A stretch of DNA of 64,000 nucleotides from Lottia gigantea (GCF_000327385.1 NW_008707828.1:3865-67864); one strand, 5' to 3'. Counted from the first letter of the stretch, positions 1 through 11,709 are shown. Made by a program: numbers and translations. The notes: a model not told the origin generated them from the sequence alone.

Positions 1-3000
1 TTGCCAAATAAACCGATTTGGCCCATGTTTTGGGTTTTTCCTACTAATTAGACACCAGGGACCCGGAAAAACACTTAAAACCGAATTAAAAACAATTAGA
101 GAAAAAAATAGATTTTTTTTAGTTACAAGGGACTACTGCACGAAATGTGCTTATACACAAATAAATTTATATTTTGAAAAGTTACCAAGCTACAAAGCTG
201 AAATTTGGCACAAATATGCACCTGGGCCCCCTACACAAGTGGGAAAAAATAGATCAGAGAAATCTCCCATAGGGAAAAAGTTAGCCCTTGAAAAGTTGCC
301 GATATTCCGCTCTTATAGGCCATATAGACGGAAAACGTGCAATAGCAAACTTTGCCAAATAAACCGATTTGGCCCATGTTTTGGGTTTTTCCTACTAATT
401 AGACCCCAGGGAGTCGGAAAAAAAACACTTAAAACCCAATTAAAAACAATTAGGGAAAAAAATAGATTTTTTTAGTTACAAGGGACTACTGCACGAAATG
501 TGCTTATACACAAATAAATTTTTATTTTGAAAAGTTACCAAGCTACAAAGCTGAAATTTTGCACACATATGCACCTGGGCCCCCTACACATTTAGAAAAA
601 ACAGAAAAGAGTAATCTCCCATAGGGAAAAAGTTAGCCATGGAAAAGTTGCCGATATTTGGCTCTTAAAGGCCATATAGACGGAAAACGTCCAATACCAA
701 ACTTTCCCAAATAAACCGATTTGGCCCATGTTTTGGGTTTTTCCTACTAATTAGACCCCAGGGAGTCGGAAAAATCAGTTAAATCCCAATTAAAAACAAT
801 TAGGGAAAAAAATAGATTTTTTTACTTACAAGGGACTACTGCACCAAACGTGCTTATACACAAATAAATTTTTATTTTGAAAAGTTACCAAGCTACAAAG
901 CTGAAATTTTGCACACATATGCACATGGGCCCCCTACACATTTAGAAAAAACAGAACAGAGTAATCTCCCATAGGGAAAAAATTAGACCCGGAAAATTTG
1001 TCGATATTCGACTCTTATATGCCATATAGACGGAAAACGTCCAATAGCTAACTTTGCCAAATAAACCGATTTGGCCCATGTTTTCGGTTTTTCCTACAAA
1101 TTAGACCCCAGGGACTCGGAAAAACACTTAAAACAGAATTAAAAACAATTACAGAAAAAAAATAGAATGTTTTTAGTTACAGGGACGACTGCACGAAATG
1201 TGCTTAAACTTAAATAAATTTATTTTGATTAGTTACCAAGCTACAAAGCTCACATTTTGCACACGTATGCACCTGGGCGACCTACACATGTAAAAAAAAC
1301 AGAACAGAGAAATCTCCCATAGGGAAAAAGTTAGCCCCGGAAAAGTTGACAATATTCGGCTCTTATAGGCCATATAGACGGAAAACGTCCAATAGCTAAC
1401 TTTGCCAAATAAACCGATTTGGCCCATGTTTTCGGTTTTTCCTACTAATTAGACCCCAGGGACTCGGAAAAACTCTTAAAACCGAATTAAAAACAATTAG
1501 GGAAAAAAATAGATTTTTTTTACTTACAAGGGACTACTGCACGAAATGTGCTTATACACAAATAAATTTTTATTTTGAAAAGTTACCAAGCTACAGCGCT
1601 GAAATTTTGCACGCATATGCACATGGGCCCCCTAGACATTTAGAAAAAAACAGAACAGAGAAATCTCCCATAGGGAAAAAGTTAGGCCAGGAAAAGTTGC
1701 CGATATTCGGCTCTTATAGGCCATATAGACGGAAAACGTCCAATAGCTAACTTTGCCAAATAAACCGATTTGGGCATGTTTTGGGTTTTTCCTACTAATT
1801 AGACCCCAGGGACTCGGAAAAACACTTAAAACCGAATTAAAAACAATTAGGGAAAAAAATAGATTTTTTTTACTTACAAGGGACTACTGCACGAAATGTG
1901 CTTATACACAAATAAATTTTTATTTTGAAAAGTTACCAGGCTACAAAGCTGAAATTTTGCACGCATATGCACATGGGCCCCCTAGACATGTGGAAAAAAA
2001 ACAGAACAGAGAAATCTCCCATAGGGAATAAGTTAGCCCTGGAAAAGTTGCCGATATTCGGCTCTTATAGGCCATATAGACGGAAAACGTCCAATAGCTA
2101 ACTTTGCCAAATAAACCGATTTAGCCCATGTTTTGAGTTTTTCCTACTAATTAGACCCTAGGGAGTCGGAAAAACACTTAAAACCCAATTAAAAACAATT
2201 ACAGAAAATATTAGAATGTTTTTAGTTACAGGGACTACTGCACGAAATGTGCTTATACACAAATAAATTTTTATTTTGAAAAGTTACCAAGCTACAAAGC
2301 TGAAATTTTGCACGCATATGCACATGGGCCCCCTACACATGTGGGAAAAAACAGAACAGAGAAATCTCCCATAGGGAAAAAGTTAGGCCCTGAAAAGTTG
2401 CCGATATTCCGCTCCTATAGGCCATATAGACGGAAAACGTGCAATAGCAAACTTTCCCAAATAAACCGATTTGGCCAATGTTTTTGGTTTTTCCTACTAA
2501 TTAGACCCCAGGGAGTCGGAAAAACACTTAAAACCCAATTAAAAACAATTAGGGAAAAAAATAGATTTTTTTAGTTACAAGGGACTACTGCACGAAATGT
2601 GCTTATACACAAATAAATTTTTATTTTGAAAAGTTACCAAGCTACAAAGCTGAAATTTTGCACACATATGCACCTGGGCCCCCTACACATTTAGAAAAAA
2701 CAGAAAAGAGTAATCTCCCATAGGGAAAAAGTTAGCCATGGAAAAGTTGCCGATATTTGGCTCTTAAAGGCCATATAGACGGAAAACGTCCAATACCAAA
2801 CTTTCCCAAATAAACCGATTTGGCCCATGTTTTGGGTTTTTCCTACTAATTAGACCCCAGGGAGTCGGAAAAATCAGTTAAATCCCAATTAAAAACAATT
2901 AGAGAAAAAAATAGATTTTTTAGTTAAAAGGGACTACTGCACGAAATGTGCTTATACACAAATAAATTTTTATTTTGAAAAGTTACCAAGCTACAAAGCT

Positions 3001-4420
3001 GAAATTTTGCACACATATGCACCTGGGCCCCCTACACATTTAGAAAAAACAGAACAGAGTAATCTCCCATAGGGAAAAAATTAGACCCGGAAAATTTGTC
3101 GATATTCGACTCTTATATGCCATATAGACGGAAAACGTCCAATAGCTAACTTTGCCAAATAAACCGATTTGGCCCATGTTTTCGGTTTTTCCTACTAATT
3201 AGACCCCAGGGACTCGGAAAAACACTTAAAACAGAATTAAAAACAATTACAGAAAAAAAATAGAATGTTTTTAGTTACAGGGACGACTGCACGAAATGCG
3301 CTTAAAGTCAAATAAATTTATTTTGATTAGTTACCAAGCTACAAAGCTGACATTTTGCACACATATGCACCTGGGCCCCCTGCACATGTAGAAAAAACAG
3401 AACAGAGAAATCTCCCATAGGGAAAAAGTTAGCCCCGGAAAAGTTGCCGATATTCGACTCTTATAGGCCATATAGACGGAAAACGTGCAATAGCAAACTT
3501 TGCCAAATAAACCGATTTGGCCCATGTTTTGGGTTTTTCCTACTAATTAGACCCCAGGGAATCGGAAAAACACTTAGAACCCAATTAAAAACAATTATAG
3601 AAAAAAATAGAATTTTTTTAAGTTACAAGGGACTACTGCACGAAATGTGCTTATACACAAATAAATTTTTATTTTGAAAAGTTACCAAGCTACAAAACTG
3701 AAATTTGGCACACATTCACCTGGGCCCCCTACACATGTGGAAAAAGCAGAACAGAGAAATCTCCCATAGGGAAAAAGTTAGCCCCGGAAAAGTTGCCGAT
3801 ATTCGGCTGTTATAGGCGATATAGACTGAAAACATGTAATAGCAAACTTTGCCAAATAAACCGATTTGGCCCATGTTTTGGGTTTTTCCTACTAATTAGA
3901 CCCCAGGGACTCGGAAAAAGTCTTAAAACCGAATCAAAAACAATTAGAGAAAAAAATTGAATGTTTTTAGTTACAGGGACGACTGCACGAAATGTGCTTA
4001 TACTTAAATAAATTTTTATTTTGATAAGTTACCAAGCTACAAAGCTGAAATTTTGCACACATATGCACCTGGGCCCCCTACACATGTGGAAAAAAACAGA
4101 ACAGAGAAATCTCCCATAGGGAAAAAGTTAGCCGTGGAAAAGTTGTCGATATTCGGTTCTTATAGGCCATATAGACAGAAAACGTGCAATAGCAAACTTT
4201 GCCAAATAAACCGATTTGGCCCATGTTTTGGGTTTTTCCTACTAATTAGACCCCAGGGAGTCGGTAAAACACTTAAAACCCAATTAAAAACAATTAGGGA
4301 AAAAAATAGATTTTTTTAGTTACAAGGGACTACTGCACCAAATGTGCTTAGACTCAAATAAATTTTATTTTGAAAAGTTACCAAGCTACAAAGCTGAAAT
4401 TTTGCACACATATGCACCTG
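1..4420. repeat. Sat350 satellite array, about 12.6 monomers of ~350 bp
   Basis: The landmark AAATAAACCGATTT recurs at 6, 357, 709, 1059, 1407, 1758, 2109, 2459, 2808, 3157, 3505, 3855 and 4205, so spacing is 348-352 bp. Each monomer also carries GACGGAAAACGT, CCTACTAATTAGAC and TCTCCCATAGGGAA blocks. Short open frames on both strands recur once per monomer and are by-products of the repeat, not genes. Variant monomers repeat after six units (about 2.1 kb). The array is open at the window's left edge, so its true length is unknown. Confidence 0.97.
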
Positions 4421-4498
4421 GTTTTTCTGTCTCTACACCAACCTACAACTTTCAAAATAGTTATCAGAGGCCGGAAAAGCGGCAAATGTTTCGGTCTA
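4421..4498 (+). mobile_element. MITE-N terminal fragment at the satellite edge
   Basis: This begins with TTTTTCTGTCTCTACACCA directly after the last satellite monomer and ends in the AATGTTTCGGTCTA terminus. The same start and end are found at 50405-50482, the right end of a complete MITE-N. Only the right end is visible here; the satellite occupies the place of the rest. Confidence 0.75.
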
Positions 4499-4720
4499 CC
4501 TGCCATGCAAGTCAGCAGTCCACAATCTACATTTTGTACTTCATAAGGTGTTCACTTGACATTGGTTTTGCGCATTCCTTAAATATAAATACAGAAATGT
4601 AGTTTGTAGTAACAAAATAAATCTTAATAATGAAGTTGCCTCCCTTCGTTCAGTAAAAAGTCTTCTGTGAAAACTGAATTTGAGGTGAGTGATTTTTTTT
4701 TTCAATTTTATATGGACTCA

Positions 4721-4758
4721 CCATAGAGTTATATAATAGTTTCTATATAACTCTATGG
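4721..4758. repeat. Perfect 15-bp hairpin
   Basis: CCATAGAGTTATATA (4721-4735) is followed after 8 bases by its exact reverse complement (4744-4758). No family was assigned. It may be a short foldback or the product of a small inverted duplication. Confidence 0.85.
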
Positions 4759-5260
4759 GACTCACCCCACTTATTCATTTGCCATCTCTTCCCATGTTAA
4801 AACACGAAATTCAACCTTCTATAACTTTTTCCAGAAATCTCGTTGAAAGCTTTCCAATATGTCGAATGAAAGCCTGACCAATTCTCAATGTCTCCTAAAA
4901 AATTCATTACAGTGGTGATAAGGATTCAACACCGAATTTCGTCAAAGTTATAAAAACGAAAAAAAAAATTTTGTGTCTTAGATGTTTCCTCAGATATTCT
5001 ACAAAATAATTGAAATTGGTTTGTTTCAATTTTCTTTATGAATCCTTCACTTTGACCCATATTTCATGAGCAACCAACTCGGCAACGGCGGCAGAATGCG
5101 TCACCTATTTTCGTGTACAATGTTTGATTTGTAAATAAGTATAGAAAAACGACTATTTTTAGAATTAGCCTTCCGCCTTTAGGTCTGTCATCATCTAACC
5201 AAATCTGAAAGATAATGCAATTTCAGACATCAAATTCCAAATCTAGACCAAATTTTACCC
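4757..5260 (+). repeat. Dispersed repeat J, copy 1
   Basis: The block around CCCATGTTAAAACACGAAAT and the following ~130 bases recurs in the same orientation at 37365-37498. A second shared block (5160-5250) matches 37611-37680, so the two loci are copies of one repeat with different internal spacing. No coding domain was recognised. Confidence 0.75.
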
Positions 5261-5703
5261 AAAAATAGGCATGCAAAAACCCCAAAAAGGAGAGAGAAAG
5301 AATATTTCTAAAAATAGCCTGGACTATACAATCATTTGCATAAAATGTTTTAGTGGAGTGAGTCCATATACACTGAGATTTGTGAAAACTTTGATTTCTG
5401 CTTTGACTGGACAAATTAGAAGTTTAAAGCCAAGCTCCTTCAAAAATTGGATTTAGGAAAATAGCATCCTTTATGTTTCTGGAGTAGCAAGATTTTCACT
5501 TCTGAGCTAAGCAAAATGTTTCTAGAATTTTTTCTATACCGTGTAGTAATGTAACCTATATTTGTGCATATAAGGATTCAACATCGAATTTCATCAAAAT
5601 TAAAAAACAGAAATTTTTTTTGTTATGTAATAGACGTTTCCTCAGATATTTTACAAAATAATTAAAATTGGTTTGTTTTGATTTTTTTTAGGAATCCCTC
5701 ACC
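4917..5703. repeat. Internal direct duplication in repeat J (4917-5052 and 5567-5703)
   Basis: About 135 bases starting at AAGGATTCAACA are duplicated 650 bases downstream. The copies share the blocks TTTCCTCAGATATT and TTGGTTTGTTT and end at AATCC(T/C)TCAC. This suggests a larger element with repeated modules or a local duplication. Confidence 0.75.
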
Positions 5704-6064
5704 TTGTTGAATAGATACCCAGTGGTATAATTAACTTCTCTTAGTATTTATCTTTAATATCAATTCATTATAACTAGTGACAATTCCTTCAAAGAACCAC
5801 GATTTTTACAAAAAATAGTGACTCACAAAATAAGATACGTAGCGTGATTTATTGCTAAAAGTCATTACGTGGAAATGAAATTTCAACCCCAAAAAGTCAC
5901 AAATAAATGACTGAAAATTGTCCTCTGTAAAAACAAATTTTGAAGACATAATGTGTGCTTATGTTTATATTTTTATAAAAGCAAAGACATTCTAAGACTA
6001 ACAATACCATTTTGAGGCTGCTATTTCAATTCTCATAAAAATAATAGAAAAAATTAAAAAAAAC
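5704..6064. other. No feature recognised
   Basis: AT-rich sequence without a repeat match, long frame or RNA-like structure that I can support. Confidence 0.5.
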
Positions 6065-6410
6065 TTTGTACTTTGCTTTGTTTTCTGAATTGAATTTTGA
6101 CAATCATTTCTATATGAATTGAAATATCAACTACAAAATACAACTGAGAATCTTAGATTGTCTTTGGGTTGATGAAAATGTTAACCACTGGAAAAGTTAT
6201 ATTTTTTTGTAAACATGATTTAATAGAGGGGGTTTTCAGTTAGAAAGTAGACTGGGTCATTTACACATGAATTTTCTGGAAGGAAAGTGTGTCTTTTTTA
6301 AATGTAAAATCACTGAACTTTATATTTCTATGGACCCGAAGACATTCATAGATAAATGGTTTACAGTTAAAAATATCACTTTGAACATTTACGAAACGGT
6401 TTATCTCCCT
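6065..6410 (+). repeat. Dispersed repeat P, copy 1 (empty-site copy)
   Basis: It matches the reverse complement of 51110-51597 through shared blocks such as CTATGGACCCGAAGACATTC, AGATTGTCTTTGGGTTGATG and TTCTGAATTGAATTTTG. Copy 2 carries a 196-bp insertion (51330-51525) absent here, so this copy records the pre-insertion state. A 77-codon frame at 6267-6500 spans its border and matches no family I know. Confidence 0.85.
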
Positions 6411-6574
6411 TTTTTTTTTTCTACCTCTTTTATCATGAAGATAAGAATTGGCACAATCTCACAACATTTAAGAAATCCCAAGAATTTCTGTCACTTCTGA
6501 CTTATTCAACTAAAGTAAACAAAGAGTTGACATACAATGGCACAATTATTTTGAAAGAGTTTAAAAGAAGCAGC

Positions 6575-6745
6575 TCCATTGCCAGGAATGATCTGTATTC
6601 AGAAAATTTGAAAAATTGAAGACCCAGAGTACTCATTTCTGACAATTTTGAGGTGCCAAAAACGTACCAAAATATTTATATTTTTGATTTTGTACAAAGA
6701 CACTGTAAATGAATCAATCTTTGTTGATTTGAAGAAGATTTTGTC
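6575..6745 (+). repeat. Dispersed repeat Q, copy 1
   Basis: Blocks including CCAGGAATGA, AGAAAATTTGAA, GACCCAGAG and TGTAAATGAATCAATCT recur in the same order and orientation at 25512-25690. It abuts a SINE-A fragment at 6746. Confidence 0.75.
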
Positions 6746-6825
6746 GAGGGATCTTTAACGTGTACACCGGGCCTCGGTTTATTGTCCCATCCCAACGACT
6801 TGACAATATTGCCTATTAATACTTC
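6746..6825 (-). mobile_element. SINE-A internal fragment
   Basis: GAGGGATCTTTAACGTG and CCTCGGTTTATTGTCCCATC are SINE-A body sequences in reverse orientation, also seen at 9101-9155. Head and tail are both missing. Confidence 0.75.
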
Positions 6826-7350
6826 CTTGAGGTGGAAAAGGATCTGAGAATGCTTGCCTGTTTACATTACACAAAATTCATCCATTCTGTTCACATCTTT
6901 TTCGTGGCCATCATTTGGCCTTTAGTGACATTGCTATACAAATGACGAAACGTCAACCTACTTCATGCTATCTTTTGAATTTAGTAAAGTCTTTAACTAA
7001 TATAATATTATCAGGAATCCTGGCAGGTGTTCTGATAATTCCAAGTGGAATTTATGATGATTTTTCACCAAAATTAATAATCATTAATTTCCCTCCTACT
7101 AACTTCATGTAAATTGACTGGGAGTGTAAAATATGGCAGCAAGATTAGATACCAGTTCCAAAAAATGTCAGAAGTCTGTGGAAGGGTAGGTCTTTATCTT
7201 TCTCAACACAGCTGGAATTGTCTGCATGCTGTGAATTCTTCCCTAACCACTGAATTAATAGGTAAAATAATTATTTTGATGATACATAAAACACATAAAA
7301 TTTAAGTGCCAATTAAGTTTTGACTCCATTTTTTACTTGCTAATTTTCTA

Positions 7351-7595
7351 AAGGTGCCAGCACACAAGTGATCTTGTTCAGAGATTTTTTTCACCAGCTA
7401 GAGTCTTGACAGGCGTTTTGCCGACGTGCACAGGCACTCGAGGTTTCTACAGTCGGTTGTTGTGGATCATGCAATTAAAAGGAAAATGAATCTGATTGGA
7501 TTATGAAGGTCTGTCTTGCAGACGATAAAATTATTAGAGACAACTATCAAACTTGTTTTATATTATAAATCCTGAATTTGACACTGAAAAATAAG
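7351..7595 (+). mobile_element. MITE-C copy, partial
   Basis: It starts with AAAGGTGCCAGCACAC, the terminal motif of MITE-C, then continues with the family's CACCAGCTAGAGTCTTG and TGTCTTGCAGACGATAAAA blocks. The right terminus is not clear. Other copies are at 16945, 21549, 23143 and 38830. Confidence 0.7.
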
Positions 7596-7599
7596 GCAA

Positions 7600-7965
7600 A
7601 CCATGTAGATTTCTAGAATAGACCTCAGAAAGTGTATGTTGCCTAGTTCAAACCTATTTGACAGGAGTAGGGAATTGACTCAAGGATTACCAGTCAACTA
7701 GAAAAGACCTAGTGAAGATTAAAACCACTGATATTAAAGATGTCAGTTACACTAGAGAAAGATCATAAACACTGCCAGTATTATCTATTACATGTCACAA
7801 TTGATTCAGATTGGTGAATAAATAATTGAAGTTAATGATAAGAACATAACTAACGACCTGTTTCATTCTTCAATAAATAAACTTTCTTTATCATTTAACC
7901 TTTGACCTTTACCTGCACTAGAAAAAAATATATTCCACAGACTTTCTGCAGATTTTTTCAAGAAA
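7600..7965. other. No feature recognised
   Basis: AT-rich, with no repeat partner found in the window and no coding signal. Confidence 0.45.
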
Positions 7966-7969
7966 CTTA

Positions 7970-8080
7970 AATGGACATTTCGCTTTTTTTGTAGGTCGAA
8001 AAAATTTTTGCTCAAATTTGTGGAAACTATAAACCAAAATCTTTAGAAATGTATCCCATAATGTATCTGAAAGTTTTAAT
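7970..8080 (-). mobile_element. MITE-H end fragment
   Basis: The blocks CGCTTTTTTTGTAGGTC and TTTTTGCTCAAATTTGTGG correspond to the reverse complement of the right end of MITE-H at 10950-11016. The TTAA terminus itself is not preserved. Confidence 0.55.
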
Positions 8081-8158
8081 TAAAAAAAATCCATCTGTTA
8101 ATTTTTTACAGCCAAAAGTTTACGATAAAGGTTACATAACCTTTTATAGTCACTACAT

Positions 8159-8392
8159 GTCAGTGATGTAGGTAAGAGGGGCTAATGTGGAAAAAGAGTC
8201 AAGTCGTTTGGATTGGACAATAAACTAATCACTGTGTGTGTTAAAGATCCCTTTTGGAAATTGAAAAAGAGCAAGATAATGCCACTGTCCTGACAAAATT
8301 TCCCTCATTGCACCCTGCATGGCATTGCCCATCTTCAATAGCCCACATGGTGCAGAAAAGTAGGATGTAAAACTCCATGCATTTCATTTTTT
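8159..8392 (+). mobile_element. SINE-A copy, head-truncated
   Basis: It runs from CAGTGATGTAGGTAAGAGG through GAAAAAGAGC and CCCTGCATGGC to the conserved tail GCAGAAAAGTAGGATGTAAA. The tRNA-like head is missing. A second SINE-A lies 570 bp away in opposite orientation (8966-9215), with a MITE-G between them. Confidence 0.85.
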
Positions 8393-8516
8393 TTCTGTAA
8401 CTCATTAGTGTTTCTTTTATGTAATTTATGTGAAGAACAAATTGTAGAAATTGGAATTTCAAATTCAACAGATATCAAGTTATCAGAGAGATAGACCAGT
8501 TATTCATTGCACTTAA

Positions 8517-8833
8517 AGATTGGTTCCCTTATTTTCATTTATGAAAATGCTAATACTTATATGAATAGAAAGTAGAGGTGTTCTAATGACTTGGAAAAAT
8601 ACCAGTTTATCTCACATGTCCATAATTAATTCATAATTAGCTAAATTAGAAGAGAATTACCAGTAGAATTCCAATGAGTGGCTGATCAAGAAAGGTCAAA
8701 AGTATTTTTCTATCCAGACTGTACATACATGGACATTTATGATTGGTTAAAACTCTTAATTATATGCAATAACAACATAATGATATTGTTAAGTTTGCTT
8801 AATTTGACGCTAAAAGAATAAGGAAACCCATCT
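8517..8833 (+). mobile_element. MITE-G, complete, TTAA-flanked
   Basis: The element is flanked by TTAA on both sides (8513-8516 and 8834-8837). It begins AGATTGGTTCCCTTAT and ends AATAAGGAAACCCATCT, giving ~20-bp terminal inverted repeats. At 317 bp and with no frame it is non-autonomous. The copy at 32370-32700 is its inverse-orientation relative. Confidence 0.85.
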
Positions 8834-8965
8834 TTAAAAGATGAATATTAATGTTATCACAAATTGAAGAAATTAGAATATGTGTCATTTTGTAGGAAGT
8901 TCAAGACCATCTGTATATGCAAATTATCTAGTTCTTTCTGATGACCATTTTTGAAAATGAAATTA

Positions 8966-9215
8966 ATGGAGTTTTACATCCTACTTTTCTGCACCTTGTG
9001 GGCTAATAAAGACCGGCAACGCCACGCAAAGTGCATTTAGGGAAATTTTGTCAGGAAAGCGGCATTAGCCTGCTCTTTTTCAATTTCCAACTGTCGAGGG
9101 ATCTTTAACATGCACAGCCTGTAGTACACGCGACCTCGGTTTATTGTCCCATCCGAACAACTAGACACTTTTTCCAGTCAGCCCCTCTTACCTGCATCAC
9201 TGACAGGGGTTAGTC
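8966..9215 (-). mobile_element. SINE-A body, reverse orientation
   Basis: It reads from GAGTTTTACATCCTACTTTT (tail, reverse) to TTACCTGCATCACTGACAGG. On the minus strand the sequence upstream of the body is not the SINE-A head but a SINE-E-type head (9216-9345), so the copy looks chimeric. Confidence 0.85.
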
Positions 9216-9345
9216 AAGTTCACCAGACTTTTCACAAGGTGACTGCAATAAGATCCCACGACCACCAATAGTTTTGATGTAACCAAGCAAATGACACCAG
9301 AAAAAAAATCAAAGGTTCTAACTGACATTGCTATGCAACAGAAGC
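9216..9345 (-). mobile_element. SINE-E-type head joined to SINE-A body
   Basis: GATGTAACCAAGCAAATGA and GGTTCTAACTGACATTGCTA also occur, in nearly the same form, in the reverse-strand head at 60930-61040. On the minus strand the head precedes the SINE-A body in the same direction. Confidence 0.6.
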
Positions 9346-9349
9346 CCAT

Positions 9350-10595
9350 AAATTGAACAGGATCCTCAAGGACCTGGTGTCCTTAATTATTGTTGAAGGG
9401 TGTAATTAAACTGGTTTTAATTGTAATTAGTTGTTTTCAGTTCACAGTATTAAAGTAACAGTTACACTTCACTGCCTTTTCTACCTTTCTATATCTTTTC
9501 TCTGTTTCTGATCTTTATTCATCTTGGTGTTTACATTTGTTCATCTGAGCTGTAATGACCCCCTGAGTTGTATTTTCCTTATGTCTTTGTGGTCATTCTG
9601 TCTTTATAGTTTGAATATGTAGGATGGCTTGTTCTGTCATTCAGTATTGTATTTTGTGTAATATGGTGTAATTGAAGTTTCTTCAATTAGTTTTATAGTT
9701 TTCATTTATTGTAAGTATACACTTTTGAAGAGTGTACCTTGGATTTGGAACCTAGGATAGCTTTCAGTATAGATTCCCTTTATATAACCCTTGGTGGTAA
9801 GGTGCTACACCTTAACTGCGGTTAACGTTTAAACCCATTTTAAGGTTTTTTGTTGATTATTAAATCTATTAATTTGAAGCTTTGGTGTGATGATTTAACC
9901 CCCATCACTCCCCTCGACAACAAGAATATGGTTTTTTCTTTCCTTTTTTTATAGAGAACTCTTTTATAAATAATATAAATCTGCTTTTTGCATTTTGGCA
10001 TATTTGTTTGAATATTGAATTGATCTGGTTATATCTCATGATGTTGACCTATATTGTAGTGGCGCTAGAAGCAGATCATGTTTACTCTTTTTAGAACACC
10101 TGATAGTACTTCTCTTATAGGAGTCCACTACTATACAACTTTTACTCCCCATTTTGCCATTCCTTGGACGAAGTTTTTGATTGACGGAATGGATTTTTAT
10201 TTTAATTCTTCATCATCAATTTTACGTTTAAAAATCTGAGTTAAATAATTTTTAAACTAGATATAAGAAAACATTTCACAGTAATCCTCTGACATTAAAA
10301 TATTGGGTTTACGCTAACCTTTGACCCCTATTACATTACATTTCAAATACATTTTAGATCCCTTTTATTCCACTCAATTTATTTTATGTGTCATCTGCTA
10401 ATTGTGGGTTAGGTGGCAAAAAAAAGAATGGGGTCAAATGACACTACTCAGAATAGATATTCTAAGCTTATAATAATATACATTCCTCAGGTTGTGTAAG
10501 ATTAAAGAAGCTGTCCCACATGCTATTTTTTAAAGGAACAGATCTGCATATACTTTTCTTGTTCTTGTAATGGGTCCTTTTATTCTTAAAAACTT
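9350..10595. other. No gene or repeat recognised
   Basis: 1.2 kb of AT-rich sequence with pyrimidine-rich stretches around 9475-9560. No frame above 60 codons and no repeat partner in the window were seen. Confidence 0.45.
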
Positions 10596-10599
10596 CATG

Positions 10600-11016
10600 T
10601 AAAGAGCAGTATGCAAAATTTTCATTATCCAAAATTATTATATATTATAATATATCTAAAGTATGTTATTTATATCTATGTATCTACATGATCAAACTGA
10701 ATTTGTTTTAAAAGGGCTAATTAAAAACAGAGAATACTAAATTAAGCAGTTTGACCTAGGCTTGGTGTTTGGCTTTATAATGGCTTGATATTATAAATTA
10801 AGTGTTTATTTTACTTAAATCTGTAAGTTGTTTTCTTACGCCTTCCAAAAAAAATAACAAACATTTAAATTTTTTAAACAGTTTTGGCGTTGCAAAGTCG
10901 ATGCCTGGATTTTTTTAGTTTAATCTTTTCAGGACATATTCCTCTGCATTTTTCTGTATAGTTTTCACAAAATTGAGCAAAAAAATTTTGACCTTAAAAA
11001 AAAGCAGAATGCCCCT
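10600..11016 (+). mobile_element. MITE-H copy
   Basis: It starts TAAAGAGCAGTATGCAAAAT and ends AGAATGCCCCT followed by TTAA (11017-11020). The interior block at 10630-10795 is repeated inverted at 14706-14855, inside another MITE-H. The left flank reads TGTA rather than TTAA. There is no coding capacity. Confidence 0.75.
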
Positions 11017-11020
11017 TTAA

Positions 11021-11528
11021 GTCGGCTCACATACTTAAATATTTAGTTTAATTATGAGTCATTTGTTCTTCAAATTTATAAAACAAACCCTGGTTCTGTA
11101 AATTTGACATCCAAACAACCTATGCTCAATACTTTATGATTTTGACTTCTGCAGCTCTAGGTCTGCCCTTTCAGAAAACTAACCAGACAATCTTCAATGA
11201 GTAATCATTTTAGGATATTGGCAAGTCTAAAATATCAAAACTTCACGACTTCAACCTCATAAATAAGCTGGGGGAAGAGACAAAACTACTATTTTGACAG
11301 AAAACTTGATACCCAATAATGCATAATGTCAAAAATGGTTGTCGTTTCTTTTTTATAGTACAATAAAAAATGGTCATGTGACCTAACCAAGGTAACATAA
11401 TCTGTAAGTTTGTAATGTAACACGGAGCCCTTATAAAATTAGTTGATATTACATGAAAACTTATGGTCATAAACAATCCAAATTATTGCCATCCGGTATT
11501 ATTTAGTAGTCTTCTGTCTTCTTTTCAT
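11021..11528. other. No feature recognised
   Basis: A 77-codon minus-strand frame (11243-11476) lies here but shows no family resemblance or conserved partner. Confidence 0.4.
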
Positions 11529-11661
11529 AGATCCCTTGACAGTTGGAAATCGAAAAAGAGCGGGCAAATGCTGCTGTCCTGGCAAAATTTGCCTCCTTGC
11601 ATCCTGCATGGCGTTGCCCATCTTCATTAGCCAATACGGTGCAGAAAAGTAGGATGTAAAA
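11529..11661 (+). mobile_element. SINE-A 3' half
   Basis: It begins at TTGACAGTTGGAAATCG and ends with GCAGAAAAGTAGGATGTAAA. The first half of the SINE is missing, as expected for 5'-truncated retroposition. Confidence 0.85.
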
Positions 11662-11700
11662 ATGTTATGCTATGATGTGCTATGCTATGCTATGTCCTGT
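11662..11700. repeat. Short ATGCT-type microsatellite at the SINE-A 3' end
   Basis: Four to five imperfect CTATG units follow the SINE-A tail directly, where other copies carry CATTT repeats. Confidence 0.7.
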
Positions 11701-11709
11701 ATCTCAAAT

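Noticed and set aside
239-4602. Series of similar 64-92 codon frames (IGKKL, RPYRRKTC, RPQGVGKT motifs)
   Set aside because: They recur with the 350-bp satellite period, also open on the opposite strand, and break in several monomers; RPQGVGKT resembles a P-loop only by chance.
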